64,000 bases of DNA. Origin: an uncultured Brevibacillus sp. (GTDB taxonomy: Bacteria; Bacillota; Bacilli; Brevibacillales; Brevibacillaceae). The position numbers were made by a program, and so were the translations under genes. Positions 53,901 to 61,605 of the stretch are shown piece by piece. The DNA is taken from contig NZ_CANMZW010000015.1 in the NCBI RefSeq assembly GCF_947502445.1, forward strand, positions 1 to 64,000, read 5' to 3'. The notes below the pieces were generated by a model that worked only from the letters and a program-made list of their open reading frames with translations, was not told the origin of the DNA and searched no databases. Positions within the stretch are counted from its first letter, which is position 1. Each line of letters begins with the position of its first letter.

Positions 53901-54060
53901 TTCGCTTATCATGCTCATAATCCCATGCCGTCAAATCCATGACACCATGTCGAACAGCCAAGTCATTCATCGGTTCATCAATATCCCAAAAAACGGATAA
54001 TGGTAGAAGAGAAAAGGACAGCAGGCTAATAAATATGATGATAAAAGTCCTTCTGAGCAA
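50962..54060 (-). CDS. 7TM hybrid sensor kinase with two kinase cores
   Basis: A 1032-residue protein. An extracytoplasmic galactose-binding-like domain (about 35-195; GEWEFYWNQLLTP, YATYRMVLKNVPYSG) is followed by a seven-TM DISM region (about 205-425), HisKA with SNTSHELKTPLNAI, HATPase with YGGTGLGLSITKKL, REC with LVILDIMMPDMSG (about 705-820), a LytS-type His kinase segment FLRSQIKPHFLFNALNSIA and a second HATPase (about 925-1025; GVGLWNISQRIKLLYG). The second core should phosphorylate the adjacent regulator. The TTG start follows AAGGGGCG. The ligand is unknown. Confidence 0.88.
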   Translation of the reverse strand: MLRRTFIIIFISLLSFSLLPLSVFWDIDEPMNDLAVRHGVMDLTAWDYEHDKRIKLDGEWEFYWNQLLTPEDFKQRDKPSPTTFMTVPSQWNGKIIDSKPLPAYGYATYRMVLKNVPYSGIFALKKTNIRFSSAVYANGHKLFEDGKPTSDVTTYRAGNVPKFGSFSSEKGDIEIIVQVANYDYINSGIPLSIYFGGQADMNEIQQRNMGYELGTFVILGTLATIYFICFITASLYGKKDDSLLFFAIVCFLYAIYSGLISERPLLLFFHHVSFEAMYKWKDIVSTICFIVLAIFFYQLQKSIISLKFTQIVSAILGAYLLLIVFLPIHVYMEFQAYIMGLYELMLFWLLMRTAILYIKKTTNNSFKSFLMFMAILTINLYSLDLILFAFSIKDNIWLGQLYIVAFNIIMVFLIVLRFFEAYHTIDEMKDQLLQLDKIKDDFLSNTSHELKTPLNAIVSITDTLIKGVEGPVTEKQAYNLAIVLENGRRLTHLVNELLDYSKMKHGDISLFKSQIDLKAAVDSVIGIHMFLLGGKPITLVNKIAEDAPQVYVDGNRLIQILHNLLDNAIKFTDKGIVEISAVAVRDLIEVRVADTGIGIEKAMQERIFNAFEQEDASVTKNYGGTGLGLSITKKLVELHGGEIRVESSPGRGSVFIFTIPAAKKEDRAIRRITEQRLHRLPPKTHGAYPISIKGVRDETILVVDDDFANLQAMINLLKLEGYSIVVVNRGRLALEELSKKTDFFLVILDIMMPDMSGYEVLRLIRERYSTSELPVLMLTAKNRVSDMIVTMENGANEFVGKPFEAEELMARVRNLTRLKASVKMAKDAEIAFLRSQIKPHFLFNALNSIAALCMDEPQKAEELTLQLSEYLRGSFDFKQLDSLTTIENELSLVNAYIMIEKARFGSRLQVEYDIEANLEFQLPPLILQPLVENAIRHGLMSNFRGGTVNVSIKQLADNAIRFTVEDDGCGMSDKKIEEIMATDVRKKGVGLWNISQRIKLLYGSSVRIESKEGTGTKVSFDIPALPKVEMEG

Positions 54061-54238
54061 TCGTATCGCCCCTTATTGAGGATGCGTCTTTCTATTTCCT
54101 CTCGATTTTACTTATAGATGGGGAGCGATTCAACAATTTTCGACTAGATGGATTCATATGAACAGCACTTTGTGCAAAAAAAACGCTCGGAAATCCAAGC
54201 GCCATGAATGAGATAACATTTAATATATAGACATCTTA

Positions 54239-54475
54239 TCAATCGCTCTCTACGAACGTGATTTTCTTCATGAGCTTCCTAATTCCCTTTGGCAAGAAAT
54301 AGGCAGTTGGAAAAGCCAGTGCAAACGCCATAGGCCAAGCGTGCAGCCATTTTTCTAGTAAAAGCGAATTGAATCCAAAATTAACTGCCATCATGAAAAA
54401 AGAGATAAGGCAAGACATCCCGAATGCCATGAAAAAGGTAAACAAAACATGCTCGTATTTTTTATTGATCTTCAA
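54239..54475 (-). CDS. DUF2798 family membrane protein
   Basis: A 78-residue protein with two TM helices: KKYEHVLFTFFMAFGMSCLI and the second from WLHAWPMAFALAFPTAYFLP. The charge and FPTAYF pattern is that of DUF2798, of unknown function. The TTG at 54475 follows AAGGGTGA by six bases; it overlaps the MarR stop by 14 bases, so the two are coupled. Upstream ATGs lie inside the MarR gene and lack a site. Confidence 0.75.
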   Translation of the reverse strand: MKINKKYEHVLFTFFMAFGMSCLISFFMMAVNFGFNSLLLEKWLHAWPMAFALAFPTAYFLPKGIRKLMKKITFVESD

Positions 54476-54986
54476 GACAATCACCCTTCGTCGAATTTGC
54501 TTTTTCATCCACAAGCAATGGCTTGTCGATTAGCCCAGTCCACTCATTCATAAATCGTGTAATGACTTCTAATTCATGATCTTGAAAAGAGCTCAGCATT
54601 TGTTCATATCGCCTGATTACTTTTTGGTGCTGCTCGTCATATAGGATAGCAAGCCTTTGACCTGCCTCTGTTAGCGAGTAATATACACATTTTTGATCAT
54701 CTTCTTTTTTGCCTGATACGACCATCCCTTTTTCCAGCAAACCATTTACCGCTTTCGTAATGGCTGGCTTGGATAGACGTAACTGACAAGCAAGAAAAGT
54801 GTTGTTCGCCGAAGAGGAATGCTCCTTTATAAGCGAGACGATGTGCAGCTGTGTCATTGTCCACTCATTTTCAAGAGAGCTCAGTTGCGTCGTGCGCTCT
54901 TTCACTTTTTTCTCTCGTAATATAATGAATGACCGAATTGCCTGTAATGTTTTTTCTTTCTGACTAGGTGTCAAGAATGTAACCAC
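54462..54986 (-). CDS. MarR family regulator (AdcR/ZitR-like)
   Basis: A 174-residue MarR protein. The helix-turn-helix is FLACQLRLSKPAITKAVNGLLEKGMV and the wing DDQKCVYYSLTEAG. By recall it aligns with ZitR/AdcR along most of its length; His in MTQLHIVSL and in YDEQHQKV fall at two zinc-ligand positions, but one ligand His is replaced by Tyr. A perfect GTTAACCGGTTAAC lies upstream. The downstream membrane gene is the likely target. Confidence 0.82.
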   Translation of the reverse strand: MVTFLTPSQKEKTLQAIRSFIILREKKVKERTTQLSSLENEWTMTQLHIVSLIKEHSSSANNTFLACQLRLSKPAITKAVNGLLEKGMVVSGKKEDDQKCVYYSLTEAGQRLAILYDEQHQKVIRRYEQMLSSFQDHELEVITRFMNEWTGLIDKPLLVDEKANSTKGDCLEDQ

Positions 54987-54997
54987 CTTTCAGTATC

Positions 54998-55011
54998 GTT
55001 AACCGGTTAAC
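54998..55011. promoter_or_regulatory. MarR-type operator palindrome
   Basis: GTTAACCGGTTAAC, a perfect 14-base palindrome 12 bases before the MarR start. Its core matches the AdcR/ZitR consensus TTAACYRGTTAA. Confidence 0.8.
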
Positions 55012-55144
55012 AATAATAAAATACTATACTGTACCAATCCAGATTCGTCAACTCTCTTCTGTGAAGTTAAAAAATTTCCTCAAAAACTGAAAGATGCTTA
55101 TACCCTTATGCGTCTTTACAGTGGACATTGGAGGTGGAAAACAA

Positions 55145-55669
55145 TTGGATGACAATCGCATCGAACAATGGTTTCGAGCATACAGCAATGATGTATATCG
55201 TTTTCTTGTCTACTACACAGGGCGAAAGGATATAGATGATCTTGTCCAAGAAACCTTTATCCGAGCCCTAAAAGCTCATCAGCATACCGAGATTGTGAAC
55301 CCAAAGACGTGGCTTTTTGCCATTGCGCGAAATGTCGCCATCGATGAGAAGCGCAAGAAAAAACTGCGAAACTGGTTGCCCGATCTATTCTTGCAGCATC
55401 TTGTCTCACGTGACAAAACACCGGAAGAGTCTTTGGAGCTTGGTGAGAACAAACGGATTCTCTACGACACCATCAATCAGTTGAAAAGGTCGTATCGGGA
55501 TGTGTTAATCCTACGTGGAATCAAGGGCTTATCCAGCGCAGAAACTGCGGAGGTATTGGGATGGAGCGAAGCCAAGGTACATATTACTTTGCATAGGGCA
55601 TTGAAAGCTGTTCAAAACAGCAAAAATGTTCCTGTAACGGAGGCGATGACAGATGCCGTCACAAGATAA
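55145..55669 (+). CDS. ECF-type RNA polymerase sigma factor
   Basis: A 174-residue sigma factor with only regions 2 and 4. Region 2 reads DVYRFLVYYTGRKDIDDLVQ then ETFIRALK, with KTWLFAIARNVAIDEKRKKK; region 4 reads RSYRDVLILRGIKGLSSAET then LGWSEAKVHITLHRALK. The TTG at 55145 follows GGAGGTGG by seven bases; the ATG at 55094 has no site. The downstream gene overlaps it by 17 bases and encodes its likely anti-sigma factor. Stimulus unknown. Confidence 0.85.
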   Translation: MDDNRIEQWFRAYSNDVYRFLVYYTGRKDIDDLVQETFIRALKAHQHTEIVNPKTWLFAIARNVAIDEKRKKKLRNWLPDLFLQHLVSRDKTPEESLELGENKRILYDTINQLKRSYRDVLILRGIKGLSSAETAEVLGWSEAKVHITLHRALKAVQNSKNVPVTEAMTDAVTR

Positions 55670-56726
55670 GCAGATAATCTGGGATGAATTACATGATTTC
55701 CCTGATCAGGTTCTGGCCGGTGACCGAAACGAAAAAATACTAGAGAACATACGAGAGGAACGCCGAAAAATGCTTGCACAGCAAAAGCAGAGAAAATATT
55801 TAGTATGGGTGGCAAACGGACTAGTCACATGTGCATTGTTTTTTGTGTTTATCTGGATGAAGCCATTCTCATTTCCAGCTGAAACAACGGGAAGCACTTC
55901 TAACGTGGACCAAACTTATCGTACAGCTGCTCAAAAGGCTATTGAAGCCGTTGGCATTACGAAAAAATTTCAATTTGAGGAAACGGAACAAGATACAGAT
56001 GTCTTTGTCGTGCGGACAAAGAATCGCGAGGCCATCGTAACATTCTTACCAAATACGAAGGATGTTCGTACTGTCTCCGTAATTTTAGCTGGCGATGAAT
56101 TACCGGAAATGTACCAATCGTACGCGAATACTGCACGAGCTGCTTTTCAGGAAGCAAAGCAAGATGTACATATAGAGCAGGCTCATCTATTTCAAGACAC
56201 AGAAGGAACAACCCTTTCTTTTTATCCACAAGACCCAAGCCAGATCAACAATCAGCATGTTAGCGTTGACGTGAAAACAAATAAAGTGACCTCTTTCTCA
56301 CTCCATTACCAGCCTGCGGATGTCGATCAAAAGGTTGTGTCCATCGCGCAAAAATCGCTGATGCATCTAGCAAATAACAAGCCCTTCTCCTTTACCGAGG
56401 CGACGAAATCAACAGATAAGAAAGAAGAGGTTTGGACGCTCAGTAATTCAAAAGACAAATATTCCGTTAAAGTAGGAGCAATAACCGGAAGAATCTATTC
56501 CACCCGTTATGTATCGGATTATAAAATCAAGTCCATACATGAGGCTATTTCTGTGACCAAACCACTTATCCAAAACATATTTGGTTTGGATATCACGGGG
56601 TATACGGCTTATGGCGGGAGAGACTGGGGCGGCTATGTGTTAAAACAACAGGGCAAACCAGAAATTTCTGTAACACTCGAAAGCTTGGACATTGGGAATA
56701 TTAGCAATATCACTGTGAAATGGTAG
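55653..56726 (+). CDS. Membrane anti-sigma factor of the ECF pair
   Basis: A 357-residue protein. A cytoplasmic N-terminus of about 45 residues (IWDELHDFPDQVLAGDRNEK) is followed by one TM (about 50-68) and a large extracytoplasmic part (about 75-357) made of repeated beta-alpha units with PepSY-like character (VSVDVKTNKVTSFSLHY; YSVKVGAITGRIYS). This is the usual plan of a membrane anti-sigma that binds its sigma inside and senses outside. The function rests on gene overlap with the ECF gene. Confidence 0.75.
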   Translation: MPSQDKQIIWDELHDFPDQVLAGDRNEKILENIREERRKMLAQQKQRKYLVWVANGLVTCALFFVFIWMKPFSFPAETTGSTSNVDQTYRTAAQKAIEAVGITKKFQFEETEQDTDVFVVRTKNREAIVTFLPNTKDVRTVSVILAGDELPEMYQSYANTARAAFQEAKQDVHIEQAHLFQDTEGTTLSFYPQDPSQINNQHVSVDVKTNKVTSFSLHYQPADVDQKVVSIAQKSLMHLANNKPFSFTEATKSTDKKEEVWTLSNSKDKYSVKVGAITGRIYSTRYVSDYKIKSIHEAISVTKPLIQNIFGLDITGYTAYGGRDWGGYVLKQQGKPEISVTLESLDIGNISNITVKW

Positions 56727-56764
56727 AGGCGATAACGGAAATACCATTCCGTTGACTGCGAAAT

Positions 56765-56942
56765 ACGATTGTCGATAAGCTAAATCCGTACGCGAATTAT
56801 ACAGAAGGGTATCGGTATTGTGATTTTTTCCAATTACGGTATCGATGTTTGGAGTCAGCTGCCACTCATCGGAATGCGAAAGTTGAATGTGGATAAATTG
56901 GCGCGTATTCTGACCACCAAGTTTTTTGAACAGCGCTCCTAA
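56765..56942 (+). pseudogene. Degenerate fragments, possibly from a serine hydrolase gene
   Basis: Two short frames follow one another: LNPYANYTEGYRY (about 56780-56818) and, in another frame, VIFSNYGIDVWSQLPLIG to FFEQRS and TAA (56820-56942). Joined, EGYR-x-SNYG resembles the Tyr-x-Asn motif region of class C beta-lactamase-like serine hydrolases. No start or complete domain remains. The assignment is tentative. Confidence 0.3.
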
Positions 56943-56968
56943 CGATGCGAAGGCAAAATCTGCCTAAA

Positions 56969-57006
56969 AAGGAAGGAAGAGTTGTCCACTCTCCCTTCCT
57001 TCTTTC
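56969..57006. terminator. Bidirectional terminator before the DUF418 gene
   Basis: AAGGAAGGAAGAGT pairs with ACTCTCCCTTCCTT (one mismatch), with A-run before and T-rich tail after. Confidence 0.85.
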
Positions 57007-57007
57007 T

Positions 57008-58210
57008 TTATAGCGACATTGGCTTATCTGCTAACGGCTTTGGCTTCGAGCTTCCTGACCAGGAAAAATTCGTCCACATGCGCAGCAGACGTTCAACTGG
57101 TCCATAACGAAACTGCTTGAGATACAACGGGCTGACAAAGAGCTGAACCCCATAAATGACCAGCGCCAAACCACAACCAGCTAAAACACCCAGCTTTCCG
57201 AACAGACCCAATCCATAGCCATAAAAGATTGTCGTACAAATGACGGTTTGCAGCAGGTAATTCGTCAATGACAGCTTCCCGACGGCCTGGAATCTCATAA
57301 GCCACGCCGATGACTGGTTTTTGGAGAACAGCCATACAAACGCGAATAGATAACCGATCGCGAGTATGACTCCACCTGATATATCACCAACGCCACTCCA
57401 CCAATAGCCTGGTGCGAGAACTTTTACCGATTTGAGTAACAGGCCGATGGGGAGGAAGATCAGCATATTTCTAAAATACGATGCACGTTCTTCGTCTGGC
57501 TTTTCAAACCAGCGGGCTTTTGCTGCATACATGCCAAATAAGAACATCGGTACAGTCATGATAGGAGCCAACAGCAAGATGACCGCCATCACATAGTCAG
57601 GTAATCCCAGCGGATCTTCCGTTTTTCGATGAAGGCTGATCTCGTCATACGTTCCAGTACCGTACACCGTCATTGTTTTTTGAACATAAGCCTCCATACG
57701 CGCTTGATCTGCTACCGCTTCCGGATTGTTCTTCTCCTCTGGAACCAGACCCAGTAAGCTGATCACAAAGAGTACGACTACTCCCCACACCAGTAATGTC
57801 TTCGGTTTACGGTTCAGGAACAGCAAAAGAAAAAAGCCCTTCATTCCGTAAAAAGCAAGAATGTCGCCTTCCCATAAAAATTCCGAATGGATGATACCAA
57901 GTACAATCAACAAAAGAAACCGACGGGCTAAATAGCGTTTGGTTCCAAGTCCCTTTGCTTCCAGACTTTCTTTCATCTTTATCATGCTAAAACCAAACAT
58001 GAACGTGAAAATCGGCATAAAGCTGCCTTCGATCACGATTTTTACCAGCTGGTATGTGATCGTATCTAATGGAGGAAGAGCATACAGCTGTATTTGCTCT
58101 TTCCCCCATATCCCGTATTGAAAGATCAGCATATTCGCCATCAAAATTCCTAGCAGACTGAAGCCCCGCAAGCCATCAATGATGTGAATGCGGCTTTGTT
58201 TTATGTCCAT
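57008..58210 (-). CDS. DUF418 family membrane protein (YeiB-like)
   Basis: A 400-residue membrane protein with about ten TM segments. The start IIDGLRGFSLLGILMANM and the C-terminal DUF418 region (VGKLSLTNYLLQTVICTTIF, then QLFVSPLYLKQFRYGPVERLLR) are typical of the YeiB/YxaH family, related to membrane acyltransferases. Function unknown. The ATG at 58210 is six bases after GAGGTG, an ATG at 58213 is also possible, and the frame open to 58243 lacks a site. It is divergent from the two-component pair. Confidence 0.82.
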   Translation of the reverse strand: MDIKQSRIHIIDGLRGFSLLGILMANMLIFQYGIWGKEQIQLYALPPLDTITYQLVKIVIEGSFMPIFTFMFGFSMIKMKESLEAKGLGTKRYLARRFLLLIVLGIIHSEFLWEGDILAFYGMKGFFLLLFLNRKPKTLLVWGVVVLFVISLLGLVPEEKNNPEAVADQARMEAYVQKTMTVYGTGTYDEISLHRKTEDPLGLPDYVMAVILLLAPIMTVPMFLFGMYAAKARWFEKPDEERASYFRNMLIFLPIGLLLKSVKVLAPGYWWSGVGDISGGVILAIGYLFAFVWLFSKNQSSAWLMRFQAVGKLSLTNYLLQTVICTTIFYGYGLGLFGKLGVLAGCGLALVIYGVQLFVSPLYLKQFRYGPVERLLRMWTNFSWSGSSKPKPLADKPMSL

Positions 58211-58368
58211 CATGATCACCTCGGCTTGATTGTAGCAAGGCAAGCTAAAGTGACTCTAAAAGTCTCCTTATCGTTTTCTAAACGCTTCCTCCACTTGTTT
58301 AGCTAGAATTAAGGAAGATTATGTACAATACAACTTAAGAAGAATGCCAGGTATACGGAGTGATAGAC

Positions 58369-59082
58369 ATGCAGGACGCCAAAATCTTACTGATCGACGA
58401 TGAAAAATCAATTTTACAAATGCTTGAAATGACGCTGCGAAAAGAAGGATTTCAGCGTATCTATACGGCAACAACGGCTCAAGAAGGACTTCATTTGCTC
58501 GAAGTGCATGACGCAGACATTATTTTGCTGGACGTGATGCTGCCAGATAAAACCGGATACGAGGTGTGTCCGAAAATTCGTGAAATTTCAGATGCACACA
58601 TCATCTTTGTGACAGCCAGAACTTCTGACTTTGATGTTCTTACCGGCTTTGCTACAGGTGGAGACGATTATGTCACCAAACCGTTCAACCCATTGGAGGT
58701 AGTGGCGAGAATCAAGGCAAGACTACGCAGAGGAACAGCTCTTCCTGCGTTTAAAGGAAATGACGATCCGACGCTGTACGACTTTGGGCACTTTCTCGTA
58801 AATGAGAGTGCAGGCGAGCTGATCGTGAATGGAGAGTCCGTTTCTTGTCCTGCCCAAGTGTTTCAATTGCTGCTCTATTTGTGCAAGCATCCCAATATCG
58901 TTTTTTCCAAATCACAGCTTTATGATGCTGTTTGGGGCATGGACGGGTTCGGAGACGATAGTACCGTCATGGTGCATGTTCGCAAAATTCGCGAGCGCAT
59001 CGAAACCGATCCAAGTGACCCCAAAAGCTTGGTGACGATCCGTGGTCTCGGATATAAGCTCGTGAAGGAGAAAGGATTATGA
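58369..59082 (+). CDS. OmpR-family response regulator
   Basis: A 237-residue regulator. REC (about 4-118) has LIDDEKS, ILLDVMLPDKTGYE (phospho-Asp) and DDYVTKPFNPLE; the C-terminal winged helix (about 140-235) has VFSKSQLYDAVWG and VMVHVRKIRERIE. The ATG at 58369 is eight bases after CGGAG. It overlaps the kinase gene start by four bases (ATGA). The layout suggests a cell-envelope or antibiotic-responsive system, but no target is shown. Confidence 0.9.
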   Translation: MQDAKILLIDDEKSILQMLEMTLRKEGFQRIYTATTAQEGLHLLEVHDADIILLDVMLPDKTGYEVCPKIREISDAHIIFVTARTSDFDVLTGFATGGDDYVTKPFNPLEVVARIKARLRRGTALPAFKGNDDPTLYDFGHFLVNESAGELIVNGESVSCPAQVFQLLLYLCKHPNIVFSKSQLYDAVWGMDGFGDDSTVMVHVRKIRERIETDPSDPKSLVTIRGLGYKLVKEKGL

Positions 59083-60827
59083 GCCGTCTCCGCAGCAGGA
59101 TAGCCTTTCATTTTAGCTTTCAGTTTTTGTCTTTATGGGTGTTTGTGGTCATCGCTTTTCTTGTAGGTACCCTCGTTCTCATACGATTCTTGGTCAATCA
59201 GGACCTACAAAGAACGTTTCCCATCGGAGCCATTGAAAACATTGCAACGGAAACCAGTTTTACTGAAAATGTCGCGAAGCTTCCCGAGCGCTGGACCAAT
59301 CAGCTGAGGGAAGCCGGGTGCTGGGTGCAAATCGTGGATGAGGATGGGAAGGTCATCTATTCCTTCAATGTACCTCCTAACCGCTTGAAGGACTCGTACG
59401 GCTCAACTGAGCTTTTGCAAATTCAGGATACGGGCCGCTACGAAGCATTCAGGGTCTTTACATACCTGGATTCGACCGAGGCACAGCCTCATTTTTTTAT
59501 GCTTGGTGTAGAGGATCCAGGGGCTGACCAGCTGCGTGAATGGATTGGAGCCTTCGGAGAAAACGGGCTTGTTCGTCCGGCTTCCCTGTCACAGCTGGAA
59601 GCCATGCTCAAGGATTCAAGACAATACATTGAAATCGTAAATCCTGCAGACCACGTTGTTCAGACGATTGGAGCAGCTCAGCCCCGCGAGCAATATCGTC
59701 CGCTAGAGCTTGTATCTATACGGTTGGAGCCGGCAAGGCATGATTCGAAAATGGCTGCTTACACAGAAAGTACAAGCGGCAACGTTTGGATTTTACATGA
59801 TGTCAATGAGAGACCCGCTGTCCCCAATCAGCCGATCCTGCAAGAGGTTATTGTTGTTTTAGCGTACCTCGCTGCCGGCATGCTGCTTATAACACTTGTA
59901 TTCGCAACCTGGCACGGCTATCGTTACGGGCAGCCTTTGCTGCTTTTGACCGATTGGTTCGAGCGAATGGGAAAAGGACATTATCACGAGCCGTTGCCGG
60001 AAAAGGACAGGAAAAAGGTATTTCGGAAAAATGGCAAGCTCCGAATGAGGTATCGTTTATACAAAGAGGTTATTAACGGCTTTTATGATATGGCTGCGAA
60101 GCTGGAAGAATCGGAAAAAGAACGCCTTCGTCTGGAAAAGACGCGGGAAGAGTGGATGACAGGTATTTCCCATGATCTTCGCACCCCACTCGCTACCATT
60201 CAAGGGTATGGGCATTTACTGGAGAGCAGTCAATTCAGCTTTACAAAGAGTGAGCTCTCGGAAATGGGAGCAATGATTCGCAGCAAGGGCGATTATATGC
60301 TGGAGCTGCTGCATGACTTCTCTTTAAGCTTTCAATTGAAGAATAACAGCATCCCGTTTGAAGAGACCATCGAGCTAAATGAGTTCGTCCGTCGAACCGT
60401 GCTTCGCTATGTGAACGATGCCACCATCCAGCATGTCGATTTTGCCTTTGAAGAGCATAATAGCAAGCTGCCTGTAAAAGCGAATTCAAAATGGTTCGGG
60501 CGAATGCTCGATAATCTGATTATGAATGCAGTGAAGCATAATCCCCCTGGCACGCATATTATTTTGCGCACAGGTATGGCGGGAGATTCCGCCTGGATCA
60601 CTGTTGCAGACAACGGAATCGGCATGGATGAGGAAACGAAGCGAAAATTGTTCGAGCGCTACTATCGTGGTACGAATACGGACGAAAAAACGGATGGGGC
60701 AGGACTTGGCATGAGTATTGCCAAAGCGATTGTCGATGCTCATCAAGGCACAATCCAGGTCGAATCAGATACGGGCAAAGGCACAAAAATTTTACTTTCA
60801 TTTCCAACCGAACGAGTTAAAATATGA
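59079..60827 (+). CDS. Sensor histidine kinase
   Basis: A 582-residue membrane kinase. TM1 (about 17-38) and TM2 (about 262-285) bracket an extracytoplasmic sensor of about 220 residues; a short juxtamembrane helix leads to HisKA with MTGISHDLRTPLATIQGYGH and HATPase with DNLIMNAVKHNPPG, VADNGIGMDE and GAGLGMSIAKAIVD. It should phosphorylate the regulator encoded just upstream. The sensor domain is not one I recognise. Confidence 0.9.
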   Translation: MSRLRSRIAFHFSFQFLSLWVFVVIAFLVGTLVLIRFLVNQDLQRTFPIGAIENIATETSFTENVAKLPERWTNQLREAGCWVQIVDEDGKVIYSFNVPPNRLKDSYGSTELLQIQDTGRYEAFRVFTYLDSTEAQPHFFMLGVEDPGADQLREWIGAFGENGLVRPASLSQLEAMLKDSRQYIEIVNPADHVVQTIGAAQPREQYRPLELVSIRLEPARHDSKMAAYTESTSGNVWILHDVNERPAVPNQPILQEVIVVLAYLAAGMLLITLVFATWHGYRYGQPLLLLTDWFERMGKGHYHEPLPEKDRKKVFRKNGKLRMRYRLYKEVINGFYDMAAKLEESEKERLRLEKTREEWMTGISHDLRTPLATIQGYGHLLESSQFSFTKSELSEMGAMIRSKGDYMLELLHDFSLSFQLKNNSIPFEETIELNEFVRRTVLRYVNDATIQHVDFAFEEHNSKLPVKANSKWFGRMLDNLIMNAVKHNPPGTHIILRTGMAGDSAWITVADNGIGMDEETKRKLFERYYRGTNTDEKTDGAGLGMSIAKAIVDAHQGTIQVESDTGKGTKILLSFPTERVKI

Positions 60828-60858
60828 GAAAAACATCCATTGGAAGAGGGGGACAGTC

Positions 60859-61494
60859 ATGAGCTATACGAGTCCAAATTGGAACACTTCCGTACTGATC
60901 ACGATTGATACGCAAAACGATTTTTCCTTGCCTAATGCCCCAGCTGAAATTGTGGGTACTTCTCAGGTATTGCCCAACATGGTTCGCGTACTGGAAGCCT
61001 ATCGCCAAAAAGGTTTGCCCATTATCCACGTCATCCGCTTGTATAAAGAAGATGGTTCGAACGTGGATATATGCCGCCGGGAAGCGATTGAAAATGGAGC
61101 GAAAATCGCTGCTCCCCACACAGACGGCGCAGAGCTGGTGAGTGAGATCCGCTCGCTCGGCTATACTTCATTAGATGCGGTCAAGCTGCTGAATGGAGAG
61201 TTTCAAACAGCTGGTGAGAACGAATGGGTGATGTACAAGCCGCGTTGGGGTGCATTCTATCAAACGGATTTGGAAGCTTTCCTGCGCAAACGAGAAATTG
61301 ACACCATCGTGTTTACAGGCTGCAACTTTCCGAATTGTCCGCGCACTTCCATGTATGAAGCAAGTGAGCGTGATTTTCGAGTCGTCATGGTGGCAGATTC
61401 GATGTCACAGGTTTACGAAAAAGGGATTCAGGAAATGAACAATATCGGGGTGCATGTTTGTAGTCTGGATGAAGTGCTGAATACCATTAAATAG
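60859..61494 (+). CDS. Isochorismatase-like cysteine hydrolase
   Basis: A 211-residue hydrolase. The catalytic triad is visible: Asp in LITIDTQNDFS, Lys in VMYKPRWGAFYQ and Cys in FTGCNFPNCPRTSMYEA. The family includes isochorismatases, nicotinamidases and N-carbamoylsarcosine amidases; the substrate is not evident. The ATG at 60859 follows GAGGGGG; an open frame upstream overlaps the kinase gene. It starts 31 bases after the kinase stop and probably shares its transcript. Confidence 0.85.
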   Translation: MSYTSPNWNTSVLITIDTQNDFSLPNAPAEIVGTSQVLPNMVRVLEAYRQKGLPIIHVIRLYKEDGSNVDICRREAIENGAKIAAPHTDGAELVSEIRSLGYTSLDAVKLLNGEFQTAGENEWVMYKPRWGAFYQTDLEAFLRKREIDTIVFTGCNFPNCPRTSMYEASERDFRVVMVADSMSQVYEKGIQEMNNIGVHVCSLDEVLNTIK

Positions 61495-61504
61495 AGAGTA
61501 AAAA

Positions 61505-61558
61505 AACCAAGCGTGCTTTCGGGAATCCGCCCCGTCCCTGGTTCGCTTGGTTTTTTAT
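61505..61558 (+). terminator. Terminator of the two-component/cysteine hydrolase operon
   Basis: AACCAAGCG (61505-61513) pairs with CGCTTGGTT (61544-61552), followed by TTTTAT. Confidence 0.82.
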
Positions 61559-61605
61559 ACTTTTTAACTACGCTACTCCTCACGCTTCAACTGAAAATAG
61601 CGCTC

